Below are positions 40,745 to 49,034 of a stretch of DNA of 64,000 nt, in pieces. The stretch covers positions 4,865,001-4,929,000 of the forward strand of contig NZ_CP042906.1 of NCBI RefSeq assembly GCF_008728855.1, read 5' to 3'. This stretch comes from Hypericibacter terrae (GTDB lineage Bacteria > Pseudomonadota > Alphaproteobacteria > Dongiales > Dongiaceae). The position numbers and the translations under genes were made by a program. How positions within the stretch are numbered: the stretch's first letter is position 1; every line of letters begins with the position of its first letter. The notes under the pieces were generated by a model that was not told the DNA's origin, did no database searches, and was given only the letters and a program-made list of their open reading frames with translations.

Positions 40745-41091
40745 CGGTCCTTTTGCGAGGATCGGGCCCCGCGATACCGGCGGGAGTTCCCCTGGTCGGC
40801 CGCTCGCGAGATCCCTTCAGGCGTCCGGCCGCGAACGGGCCATGAACTGTTCAGTTGTGCCAGCTTGCGGCGCAGAAATCATCCGGAACCGGGAAACCCC
40901 GCGCCGACCGGCAGGCGGGCCAGCATTTAGCACAGGCGGGACCGGCCCGGCGACCGCAAAAATCATAGGGGCATCGCCCGCTCGCGCGCTTGCCATAGCC
41001 CCGGGTTCTGGCAGATTACCGCGCTCTTTCCACGTCTTGCCGCCGGCGTCCCGGGACGCCGGCGGCCCGTCTCGCCCGCCAGGAGCAATCC
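40745..41091. other. Divergent intergenic region, accA / aminotransferase
   Basis: These 347 bases contain no gene I can support. They must hold promoters for both flanking genes. The notable item is a perfect 28-bp palindrome at 41039-41066 (listed apart). Confidence 0.5.
41039..41066. promoter_or_regulatory. Perfect 28-bp palindrome before the aminotransferase gene
   Basis: GCCGCCGGCGTCCC (41039-41052) is followed at once by its exact reverse complement (41053-41066). It ends 14 bases before the AGGAG ribosome site of the gene starting at 41092. It could be an operator or an RNA hairpin controlling translation; it has no U-tract, so it is a poor terminator. Confidence 0.7.
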
Positions 41092-42441
41092 ATGTCCAAG
41101 CCCGCCAAAGCCGCCAGCGCTGCCACCCATTTCGGCGAAGGCGCGCTGCCGAAGATCGCCTGGGGCAAGGGCTCTTGCGTCTATGACACGACCGGCAAGC
41201 GCTATCTCGACGGCTCGGGCGGGCCGGCCGTGTTCTGCCTCGGTCATGGCAACGAGGAGGTCAACGACGCGATCAAGGCGCAGCTCGATCGCGTGGCGCA
41301 TGGCTATCGCTACGCCTTCACCAGCGACCCGCTGGAAGAGCTGACCGAGATCGTGGCCGGCAACAGCGGCGGCGGCCTGAACCGCATGGTGTTCGTCTCC
41401 GGCGGATCGGAGGCGGTCGAATCCTGCCTCAAGCTGGCGCTGCAATATCATTCCGCGCGCGGCGAGACGACGCGCCGGCGCTTCATCTCGCGCCAGCGCT
41501 CCTGGCATGGCAACACGCTGGGCGCTCTCGCCATCTCCGGCTTCCGCGACCGCCGGCTGCCCTTCGAGGGCGCGCTGACCGAGGCCAGCTTCCTCTCGAC
41601 CGTCAACGAGTACCGTCCGCCCAAGGGCGTGAAGCCGGAAGACGTCGCGACCTACTGCGCCGACGAGCTCGAGCGCGAGATCCTGCGCCAGGGGCCCGAG
41701 CATATCGCCGCCTTCGTGTTCGAGCCGGTGGTGGGGGCCGCCGGCGGCGCGCTGCCGGCACCGGCCAGCTATGCCAAACGCATCCGCGAGGTCTGCGATC
41801 GCTATGGCGTGCTCATGATCGCCGACGAGGTCATGTGCGGCGCCGGGCGCTGCGGCACCTGGCGCGCGCTCGAGCATGACGGCGTCGAGCCCGACATCAT
41901 GTCGGTCGCCAAGGGCCTCGCCGGCGGCTATATGCCGCTGGGCGTCGCGGTCTATCACGAGCGCGTGGCGGGACCGCTGCTCGAGCGTTATGGCGCGCCT
42001 CTGACGGGCCACACCTTCACCGGCCATACCGCCGCCTGCGCCGCCGGTGTGGCGGTGCAGAAGATCGTCGCGCGCGACAGGCTGGTCGCGCGCGTCGCGC
42101 GCGAGGGCGCCAAGCTCAAGCAGGTGCTGCAGGACCGGCTGGGATCCCGCGACTATGTCGGCAATATCCGCGGCCGCGGCTTCTTCCTCGGCATCGAGCT
42201 GGTCGCCGACAAGGCGACCAAGGAGCCGTTCGATCCGGCATTGCAGCTCAATATCAAGGTGCGCGACCGGACTTTCGCGAACGGGCTCATCTGCTATCCG
42301 ACCGGCGGCAATGTCGACGGCATCCGCGGCGACCAGATCATCCTGGCGCCGCCCTACAACGCGACTGAATCCGAACTGGCGGAGATCGTCGATCTGCTCG
42401 AGCGCAGCCTGACCGAGGTGATGACGCCGCTCGGACGGTGA
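41092..42441 (+). CDS. Class III PLP-dependent aminotransferase
   Basis: Predicted omega-amino acid or diamine transaminase in the cytosol, 449 residues. PLP site motifs: FVSGGSEAVESCLKLALQY (about 101-119), IADEVMCGAGRCGTWRALEH (about 243-262, Asp contacting the pyridine N) and the Schiff-base lysine in MSVAKGLAGGYMPLGV (about 268-283). GHTFTGHTAACAAGVA is also typical. Taken with the polyamine-type binding protein downstream it may handle an amine nutrient, but the substrate is inferred only. AGGAG ribosome site. Confidence 0.9.
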   Translation: MSKPAKAASAATHFGEGALPKIAWGKGSCVYDTTGKRYLDGSGGPAVFCLGHGNEEVNDAIKAQLDRVAHGYRYAFTSDPLEELTEIVAGNSGGGLNRMVFVSGGSEAVESCLKLALQYHSARGETTRRRFISRQRSWHGNTLGALAISGFRDRRLPFEGALTEASFLSTVNEYRPPKGVKPEDVATYCADELEREILRQGPEHIAAFVFEPVVGAAGGALPAPASYAKRIREVCDRYGVLMIADEVMCGAGRCGTWRALEHDGVEPDIMSVAKGLAGGYMPLGVAVYHERVAGPLLERYGAPLTGHTFTGHTAACAAGVAVQKIVARDRLVARVAREGAKLKQVLQDRLGSRDYVGNIRGRGFFLGIELVADKATKEPFDPALQLNIKVRDRTFANGLICYPTGGNVDGIRGDQIILAPPYNATESELAEIVDLLERSLTEVMTPLGR

Positions 42442-42636
42442 GGCCGGGGACGGGCGGCGTCCCGCGGGCGCCCATCCCCCTAAATTTCCACACGAGCTCG
42501 GCTTGTGGCGGGATGCGAATCTTGTTGAAGTGACGGGCGTCGAGGGACGAGACGAGAACAAGGGCGAAGAGGTCGAAGACCCGGCGCCCGATCGATCCAC
42601 GCAAGGATAGAAACTCCAGGGAGAGGAACGCGCATC

Positions 42637-43746
42637 ATGGAAAAGAACCGATTCTTCGATCGCCTGGCCGAGGGCAAGCTCTCGCGCCGCGATTTTCACC
42701 GCAGCCTGGCCGCACTGGGCCTGGGCGCCGTGACGACCTACAGCTTCAGCCGTCCGGCCGCCGCCGCCGCCGGCAGCGATCTCAAATATTACACCTGGGC
42801 CGGCTACGACATCCCCGACATCATGCAGGACTATGTGAAGAAGTACGGCACGCCGCCGACCTTCAGTCTCTTCGGCGGCACCGAGGAGGCCTTCCAGAAG
42901 CTGCAATCGGGCTTCACCACCGATGTCGCGCATCCTTGCGTCGAGGATGTCTCGCGCTGGCACAAGCTCAAGATGATCAAGCCGCTCGACACCGCGAAGC
43001 TCAAATATTGGAAGGATGTCTGGCCGGAGCTGCTGGCGCTGCCGGGGGCGAATGTGGACGGCGAGCATTACATCCTGCCGTTCGACTGGGGCAACGGCTC
43101 GCTGCTCTATCGCAGCGACAAGGTGCAGCCCGAGGAGATGTCCTGGAAGCTCGCCTTCGACGAGAAATACAAGGGCCAGATATCGATGTACAACGCGACC
43201 CCGACCGTCTCGGTCGCGGGGCTGGCGCTCGGGATCAATCCCTATGATTTCTCCGAGGAAGACGGCGCCAAGATCAAGGCCTATCTGATGAAGCAGCGGG
43301 CGCTGGTGCGCTTCTACTGGGATGCGCCGGCGGATTATCAGCAGGCGATGGCCTCGGGCGAGATCCTGATCGCCTATGCCTGGAATGACGGCCTCGCCGC
43401 CATGAAGAAGCAGGGCATCCCGGTCGAATATATGACGCCGAAGGAAGGCATCCTGAGCTGGACCTGCGGCCTCGTGCACATGGCCAACTCCACCGTGCCC
43501 GACGAGCAGGTCTATGACTTACTCGACGCCATGTCCTCGCCGGAAAGCGGCAAATACATGATCGAGCAATATGGCTACGGTCATTGCAACAAGGACTCGT
43601 TCAAGATCGCCGACCAGAAGATCGTCGCGGATCTGGGCTTCGCCTCGCCCTCCAACCTGTTCCAGCACAGCGTGTTCGAGACCGAGGTCTCGCCGGAGAT
43701 GGAGCAGCGGCGCAACAAGATCTTCGAGGATGTGAAGGCCGGCTGA
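42637..43746 (+). CDS. Tat-exported solute-binding protein, polyamine (PotD) type
   Basis: Periplasmic binding protein of an ABC importer, 369 residues. The N-terminus has a twin-arginine signal (LSRRDFHRSLAALGLGAV, about 16-33) cut after AAAAA near residue 46. The mature part begins LKYYTWAGYDIPDIMQDYVKKYG, the PotD-like first strand, and includes ILPFDWGNGSLLYRSDKV and IAYAWNDGLAAMKKQG. No permease or ATPase gene is adjacent, so the rest of the importer lies elsewhere. GGGAGAGG ribosome site before the ATG. A strong hairpin after the stop may cap its transcript. Confidence 0.9.
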   Translation: MEKNRFFDRLAEGKLSRRDFHRSLAALGLGAVTTYSFSRPAAAAAGSDLKYYTWAGYDIPDIMQDYVKKYGTPPTFSLFGGTEEAFQKLQSGFTTDVAHPCVEDVSRWHKLKMIKPLDTAKLKYWKDVWPELLALPGANVDGEHYILPFDWGNGSLLYRSDKVQPEEMSWKLAFDEKYKGQISMYNATPTVSVAGLALGINPYDFSEEDGAKIKAYLMKQRALVRFYWDAPADYQQAMASGEILIAYAWNDGLAAMKKQGIPVEYMTPKEGILSWTCGLVHMANSTVPDEQVYDLLDAMSSPESGKYMIEQYGYGHCNKDSFKIADQKIVADLGFASPSNLFQHSVFETEVSPEMEQRRNKIFEDVKAG

Positions 43747-43760
43747 TCGTCACGGCCCGG

Positions 43761-43796
43761 GGCCGGCCCGCGACACTGCGGGCCGGCCGCCATTTT
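43761..43796 (+). terminator. GC-rich hairpin with short T-run after the binding-protein gene
   Basis: GGCCGGCCCGC (43761-43771) pairs perfectly with 43778-43788 around the loop GACACT, and TTTT follows at 43793-43796. It stands between the binding-protein gene and the dimethylformamidase genes on the same strand, so it may end most transcripts or protect the upstream mRNA. Confidence 0.65.
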
Positions 43797-43822
43797 CCGA
43801 AGAGTCCTTCCCGGAGCCCTCC

Positions 43823-44128
43823 ATGTATGAGATCGACCCCGAGCGCCTCGATCTGGCGCGCGAGTTCCGCGACAAGCCCTTCGGCCGCCATAGCGGCGAG
43901 CTGCAGCGCGTCATCAACCGGATGCGGGCCGGCAGCAACACGGGCCGGCTCGTCCTGGTGACGCTCGAGCGTCACAAGCGCTGGGGCCTCGGCCGGATGG
44001 GCGCGGCATTGAGCGACCCGATCACGCCGGTCCCGGGCTACGAATTCACCTCCTACGAAGAGGCGGAGTGGGCCGTGTTCAAGCTGCGCTGGCAGGCTCT
44101 GACCGGCCGCGAACTCGTCCTCGACTGA
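43823..44128 (+). CDS. N,N-dimethylformamidase small (alpha) subunit-like protein
   Basis: A 101-residue protein directly before the large-subunit gene, in the place and of about the size of the small subunit of dimethylformamidase (somewhat over 100 residues in the known enzyme). Visible: AREFRDKPFGRHSGELQRVINRMR, VLVTLERHKRWGLGRMG and YEFTSYEEAEWAVFKLRWQALTG. No signal peptide or cysteine. The identification rests mainly on pairing with the large subunit; the gap to it is 26 bases. Confidence 0.7.
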   Translation: MYEIDPERLDLAREFRDKPFGRHSGELQRVINRMRAGSNTGRLVLVTLERHKRWGLGRMGAALSDPITPVPGYEFTSYEEAEWAVFKLRWQALTGRELVLD

Positions 44129-44154
44129 CGTCCTCTTCCGACAGGCCCTTTCCC

Positions 44155-46386
44155 ATGCTCGAAATTCTCGGTTACGGCGACCGCCACAGCCTGCGCCCCG
44201 GCGACCGGCTTCAGGTCAAGGTCAGCTGCGAGGCCGGCGCTACGCAGTTCCATGCCGAGGTCGTCCGCATGATCTGCGGTGACGATTCGCCGAGCGGCGC
44301 CGGCTACAAGGACGCCCCCGTCGCCAGCCCCGCCAATGGCGATTACCCGGCGCGCCGGCAGCCGCTCGATACCGGCTCGGCCGTGCTGGTGGCGCCCTCC
44401 CCGCTCCTCGACCGTCTGCAGAGCTTCACCCTCACGGCGCTGGTCTGGCCGACTTTGCCCGGCAAGAAGCCGCAGACCCTGCTGGCGCGCTGGTCGGAGG
44501 CGACGCGCGCCGGCTTCCGGCTCGGACTCGACCAGACCGGAGCGCTCGCTCTCGATCTGGGCGACGGCAAAGGCGGGCTCGCCGCGATCAAGACCAACCG
44601 CCCGCTGCGCGAGCGCGCCTGGTATCGCGTCACCGCCAGCTTCGATGCCGCAACCGGCGAGGTCCGCCTCAGCCAGCGCCCGCTGGCTCATATGGCGCGC
44701 GACGATTCCGGCAGCGAGGCCGAGGCGATCCTGCGGGTCCGGCCGCAAGCACCGGCCGACACGCCCTTCACCATGGCGGCCCATGTCACCGGACGGCGCG
44801 GTGCCAAGATTCTTCTGGGCGGCCATTTCAACGGCAAGATCGAGGCGCCGCGGCTGGCTGCACGGGTCTTGCGCGACGACGAGATCGAAGCGCTGCAGTT
44901 CGGCATCCCGCCGATCCTGGCGGCCGACGTGATCGCGGCCTGGGATTTCTCGAGGGAGATTCCGACCACGCGCGTGGTCGATCTATCGGTCAACCGGCTC
45001 GATGGCGAGACCTTCAACCTGCCGACCCGCGCCATGAAGGGTGCCGCCTGGACCGGCGAGGCAATGCGCTGGACCGACAAGCCGGAGCATTACGGCGCGA
45101 TCCATTTCCACGACGACGATGTCTATGATGCCGGCTGGTCGACCGATTTCGAGGTGCCGATCACGGCGGAGATGCGCTCGGGCGTCTATGCGGTGAAGCT
45201 CACCTGCGGCGAGCGCTATGAGCAGCTCGCCTTCGTCACCTTCTTCGTGCTGCCGCCCAAGGGCAAGACGACCGCCCCCGTCGCCTTCCTCGCCGCCAAC
45301 GCCACCTACATGGCCTATGCCAACAGCCATCATGGCTGGGACGATGTGCTGGCCGAGATCTGCTACGGCGCGCTGCTGGAGTTCGGCCCCACCGAGCGGA
45401 CCCTCAATGCGCGCCGCGAGCTCGGCGTCTCGACCTATGACGTGCATAGCGACGGCTCGGGCTCCTGCACCAGCTCGCGGCTCCGGCCCGTGTTGAACAC
45501 GCGGCCCCGCCATTCGCTCTGGAACTTCGGCGCCGACCTCCATATCACCGACTGGCTCGAGGGCATCCACCAACCCTTCGACGTCATCACCGACGAGATG
45601 CTGCATCAAGAGGGCCTGTCGCTCCTGGAGAATTACCGCTGCGTCGTCACGGGCACCCATCCCGAATATCATTCGCTGGCGCAGATGCGCGCGGTCGAGG
45701 CTTATCTCGGCCGCGGCGGACGGCTGATCTATATGGGCGGCAACGGCTTCTATTGGCGCATCGCCTGGCATGACACGCTGCCGGGCGTGATCGAGATCCG
45801 GCGCGCCGAGAACGGTACGCGCACCTGGGTGGCCGAGCCCGGCGAATATCATCTGAGCTTCACCGCCGAGCTCAGCGGCCTCTGGCGCAACAACGGCATT
45901 CCGCCGCAGCAGCTGGTGGGAATCGGCTTCGGCTCGGAGGGCTTCGACGAATCCTCCTGGTACCGGCGGCTGCCCGGCAGCTTCGATCCGCGCGTGTCCT
46001 TCATCTTCGAGGGCGTCGGCAAGGACGAGAAGATCGGCGATTTTGGCGTGGTCGGCGGCGGGGCCGCGGGCCTAGAGCTCGACATCGTCGATCCTCGGCA
46101 GGGCACGCCGCCCCACGCGCTGCTGCTGGCCTCCTCGGAGCTGCATTCGAACGTCTATGTGCTGACGCCCGAGGAGATGATCTCGACCTATCCCGGCATC
46201 GACGGCATCGAGGAGCCCAAGGTGCGCGGCGACATGGTCTTCTTCGAGACGCCCAAGGGCGGTGCGGTGTTCTCCACCGGCTCCATCGCCTGGGCCGGCA
46301 GCCTCAGCCATAACGGCTTCAAGAACAACGTGGCGCGGATCACAGGCAACGTGCTGAAGCGCTTCATCGACCCGAAGCCGCTGTAG
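44155..46386 (+). CDS. N,N-dimethylformamidase large (beta) subunit-like amidohydrolase
   Basis: Predicted iron-dependent amidohydrolase that splits an N-substituted formamide or other small amide. From the ATG at 44155 the chain is 743 residues, close to the known large subunit. Layout: a beta head, a LamG-like jelly roll (about 75-230), then the Rossmann-like catalytic part. The known enzyme binds iron through two Tyr and one Glu; candidates here are Tyr388 (ATYMAY), Tyr428 (VSTYDVHSDG) and Glu504 in GTHPEYHS, with similar spacing to the known residues. LGRGGRLIYMGGNGFYWR follows. Whether DMF itself is the substrate is uncertain. Confidence 0.83.
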   Translation: MLEILGYGDRHSLRPGDRLQVKVSCEAGATQFHAEVVRMICGDDSPSGAGYKDAPVASPANGDYPARRQPLDTGSAVLVAPSPLLDRLQSFTLTALVWPTLPGKKPQTLLARWSEATRAGFRLGLDQTGALALDLGDGKGGLAAIKTNRPLRERAWYRVTASFDAATGEVRLSQRPLAHMARDDSGSEAEAILRVRPQAPADTPFTMAAHVTGRRGAKILLGGHFNGKIEAPRLAARVLRDDEIEALQFGIPPILAADVIAAWDFSREIPTTRVVDLSVNRLDGETFNLPTRAMKGAAWTGEAMRWTDKPEHYGAIHFHDDDVYDAGWSTDFEVPITAEMRSGVYAVKLTCGERYEQLAFVTFFVLPPKGKTTAPVAFLAANATYMAYANSHHGWDDVLAEICYGALLEFGPTERTLNARRELGVSTYDVHSDGSGSCTSSRLRPVLNTRPRHSLWNFGADLHITDWLEGIHQPFDVITDEMLHQEGLSLLENYRCVVTGTHPEYHSLAQMRAVEAYLGRGGRLIYMGGNGFYWRIAWHDTLPGVIEIRRAENGTRTWVAEPGEYHLSFTAELSGLWRNNGIPPQQLVGIGFGSEGFDESSWYRRLPGSFDPRVSFIFEGVGKDEKIGDFGVVGGGAAGLELDIVDPRQGTPPHALLLASSELHSNVYVLTPEEMISTYPGIDGIEEPKVRGDMVFFETPKGGAVFSTGSIAWAGSLSHNGFKNNVARITGNVLKRFIDPKPL

Positions 46387-46531
46387 GGCGAAACTCGCAA
46401 AAGGGAGAACCCCTCGAAAGCAGAGTTCTTTCTTCCGGCAGGCGCGTCCCGTCGGTTCCGCCGCAGCACAAGACCGCGCCTAAGAAGCCAACCAAAGCCA
46501 AGCTGAAGATGAAAAAGGCATACGGAGATTC

Positions 46532-47692
46532 TTAGGAATCCGGCGCGTTCGTGATGCGCATAATTTCCCGTGCATAAAACCAGAGCGGTCGGCGGTCCTT
46601 GTCGCCCTCGCCAATGATTCCCAAGTCCAGAAGCCTCTTGAGGTTGTTCTTCGCGGCGTTATAGGAAATCTTCAGCTCCCTGCTGACGTGAGGGACGGTA
46701 GTCGCTGGAATCTCGAAGAGAGAATCGATGGTCATGGCGAGCAGAGCGGAGGTTCTGGCGGTGCGAATGCGCCCCATGAAATCCCGATGCGAATCCTGCA
46801 GCGCATGAGATTTTGTTATCGCGTTGCGGGCCGCCGTTTCAACGCCAGTCAGGAAAAACGCGATCCAGTTATCCCAGGAGCCACTACGGCTGACGTCATA
46901 CATAAGATCGATGTAAGTGTCGTAGTGCTTCTCCAGATAGGCGCTCAAATACAGCAACGGCTGAGAGAGCGCCTTTTGCTCGCAGAGCATGAGAGGAACG
47001 ATGAGCCGCCCCACGCGGCCGTTACCATCCGGGAAGGGATGAATGGTCTCGAATTGGTAATGGATGAGCGCCAGCTTGACGAGAAGCGGCAGATCCTCGT
47101 TCTTTCGATGAATGAACTTCTCGAGCTCATCGAGAGCGGTCATGGAGTCGTCGGGCGGCGGTGGCACAAACCGGGCGTTCTCGATTGTGCGAGACCCGAT
47201 CCAATTCTGGTCTGTTTTGAACTGCCCCGGTGCAAAGCGGGCGCCCCTATCCGCGGACACGCCATCCAGGAGAACTTCATGCAGCTCTCGGAAAAGGCGT
47301 TTCGACAGAGGGAGACTCGGCACCAGATTGAGTCCCCGCTGAAGAGCAAGGATGTAATTGTGAACTTCCCGGGTATCGGCACTGACATGCTGCGTGGACG
47401 GACTCAGCTCCAGCATCAAGAGTTCGGGCGCAGAGGTCACCGTGCCCTCGATCTTCGAGGACGCGACGGCTTCAACTCGCGAAAATGGCCGAATCAACAA
47501 ATTCGGATTTGGCAACGTTCTGCCGATGCCGCTGAGTTCGCCGAGGGCGAGCGCAGCGTTCGCCAGAGGAGCGGCCAGCCTGGCCAGATCGATATGGGGT
47601 GGCGGCAGCGGATGGGGCACGAAAGCCATGCGCCCATGGATCGTTGGCACCAGCCTGCCGGACGGGGAGTTTTTGAAATCGTCTGCGTTCAT
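46532..47692 (-). CDS. Fic family protein with N-terminal inhibitory motif
   Basis: Fic enzymes transfer AMP or another nucleotide group onto target proteins. The 386 residues (ATG 47692; a TTG at 47707 is possible) contain the full active site HPFPDGNGRVGRL (about 242-254) and, ahead of it, VASSKIEGT (about 77-85), the S/T-x-x-x-E-G/N inhibitory helix that blocks ATP binding in class II Fic proteins. A winged-helix-like C-terminus (VPHVSRELKISYNAAKNNLKRLLDLGII) suggests DNA or partner binding. The Glu in the inhibitory helix means it should be off until triggered. The upstream DNA is very AT-rich. No separate antitoxin gene is seen. Confidence 0.9.
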   Translation of the reverse strand: MNADDFKNSPSGRLVPTIHGRMAFVPHPLPPPHIDLARLAAPLANAALALGELSGIGRTLPNPNLLIRPFSRVEAVASSKIEGTVTSAPELLMLELSPSTQHVSADTREVHNYILALQRGLNLVPSLPLSKRLFRELHEVLLDGVSADRGARFAPGQFKTDQNWIGSRTIENARFVPPPPDDSMTALDELEKFIHRKNEDLPLLVKLALIHYQFETIHPFPDGNGRVGRLIVPLMLCEQKALSQPLLYLSAYLEKHYDTYIDLMYDVSRSGSWDNWIAFFLTGVETAARNAITKSHALQDSHRDFMGRIRTARTSALLAMTIDSLFEIPATTVPHVSRELKISYNAAKNNLKRLLDLGIIGEGDKDRRPLWFYAREIMRITNAPDS

Positions 47693-47753
47693 GGCGGTAA
47701 CTTGCAATTGAGCGCCATTAGTTGCAGATTTCCACCTATAAATGCAATTTGTT

Positions 47754-47781
47754 ATTGTAATTTATTGAAAAATAACAACAA
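47754..47781 (-). promoter_or_regulatory. Candidate fic promoter in AT-rich DNA
   Basis: On the minus strand TTGTTG (47781-47776), 16 bases and TACAAT (47759-47754) make a fair sigma-70 promoter about 60 bases before the fic ATG. The surrounding 60 bases are only about a quarter G+C, and such DNA gives chance matches. Confidence 0.35.
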
Positions 47782-47874
47782 TATTCTTTCTGCTTATCTC
47801 TCCATATCTCAAACACCAATTGCCCCTTACGGAGGAGGGATAAAAACGAAGAGCAGAGGAGCGCTAGCTGCCCG

Positions 47875-48855
47875 TTACTTCGCGGCAGCGACCTGCTTCG
47901 CCTTGGCCACCAGCACTTCCGCCTGGCGGATCGACGCGATGTCGATGAGGCGGCCGTCGAGCGCCACGGCGCCTTTGCCTTCGCGCTGCGCCTGGGCCAT
48001 CGCTTCGAGGATGCGCTTGGCGCGGGTCACTTCGGCTTCGGACGGGCTGTAGACCTCGTTCGCGAGCGCCACCTGCGAGGGATGGATCGCCCATTTGCCT
48101 TCGGCGCCCAGCACCGCCGCGCGATAGGCCTGGGCCTTGAAGCCGTCGGGGTCGGAGAAATCGCCGAAGGGGCCGTCGAGCGGCCTGAGGCCGTTGGCGC
48201 GAGCGGCCACCACCATGCGGGCGATCGCGTAATGCCACATGTCGCCCCAGTGGAAATCGCGCGGCTTGTCGCCTTCCTTGTCGGTCAGCACGCCATACAT
48301 CTTGTTGGGCCCGCCGATGACGGTCGTGCGCGCGCGGGTCGAGGCCGCGTAGTCGGCGACGCCGAAGTGCAAAGACTCCAGCCGCTTCGAGCTGCCGGCG
48401 ATTTCGTTCACATTCTGCATCCCGAGCGCCGTCTCGATGATGAGCTCGAAGCCCAGCCGCTTCTTGCGCTTCACGGCGTCCTCGCACTGCGTCACCAGCA
48501 TGTCGACCGCATAGACGTCGGCGGGCGTGCCCACCTTGGGGATCATGATCAGGTCGAGCCGCTCGCCGCCCTGCTCGATCACGTCGACCACGTCGCGATA
48601 CATGTAATGGGTGTCGAGGCCGTTGATGCGCACCGAGAGCGTCTTGGTGCCCCAGTCGATCTCATGCAGCGCCTGGATGATGTTCTTGCGCGCCTGGGCC
48701 TTGTCGTCCGGCGCCACCGCGTCCTCGAGATCGAGGAACACCACGTCGGCCGCCGACTTGGCGGCCTTCTCGAAGAGCTGCGGCTGGGAGCCCGGCACCG
48801 CCAGCTCGCTGCGGTTGAGGCGGGCTTGCGCCTGATCGACGATCTTGAAGCTCAT
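47875..48855 (-). CDS. HpcH/HpaI aldolase, L-malyl-CoA / beta-methylmalyl-CoA lyase type
   Basis: Class II citrate-lyase-beta fold enzyme of 326 residues that cleaves malyl-CoA-type esters to glyoxylate and an acyl-CoA. Marks: RSELAVPGSQPQLFEKAAKSAADVVFLDLEDAVAPDDKAQARKNI around residues 15-60 in pieces, with the Mg-binding LEDAVAP; LIMIPKVGTPADV; ELIIETALGMQN (Mg-binding Glu, about 138-149); GEGKWAIHPSQV-like AEGKWAIHPSQ near 240. Its length and pattern match the malyl-CoA lyase of the ethylmalonyl-CoA pathway, but other CitE-like enzymes are possible. No pathway genes are adjacent. Confidence 0.85.
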   Translation of the reverse strand: MSFKIVDQAQARLNRSELAVPGSQPQLFEKAAKSAADVVFLDLEDAVAPDDKAQARKNIIQALHEIDWGTKTLSVRINGLDTHYMYRDVVDVIEQGGERLDLIMIPKVGTPADVYAVDMLVTQCEDAVKRKKRLGFELIIETALGMQNVNEIAGSSKRLESLHFGVADYAASTRARTTVIGGPNKMYGVLTDKEGDKPRDFHWGDMWHYAIARMVVAARANGLRPLDGPFGDFSDPDGFKAQAYRAAVLGAEGKWAIHPSQVALANEVYSPSEAEVTRAKRILEAMAQAQREGKGAVALDGRLIDIASIRQAEVLVAKAKQVAAAK

Positions 48856-49034
48856 GGTCCTGGCTCCTCAGTCAGAAAAAATGACGGCGGGCTCACGATC
48901 CGGGAGCGACACCGCGCGGCCCCGCGAAAGGCGGCCTAGATGGCGGCAGGAACCCCAACCTGTCAATCCGATTGGGTCGAGAATAATTCGCGCGCCGCAC
49001 AGGCCGGCGGTCCGGCTGCGACATCGAATCCGCC

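Noticed and set aside
46387-46518. Reading frame ending in a Lys-rich stretch (KTAPKKPTKAKLKMKKAYGDS) after the dimethylformamidase gene
   Set aside because: The Lys bias is tempting, but no start codon or ribosome site is found in this frame and it is out of frame with the upstream gene; perhaps a gene remnant, not a supported gene.
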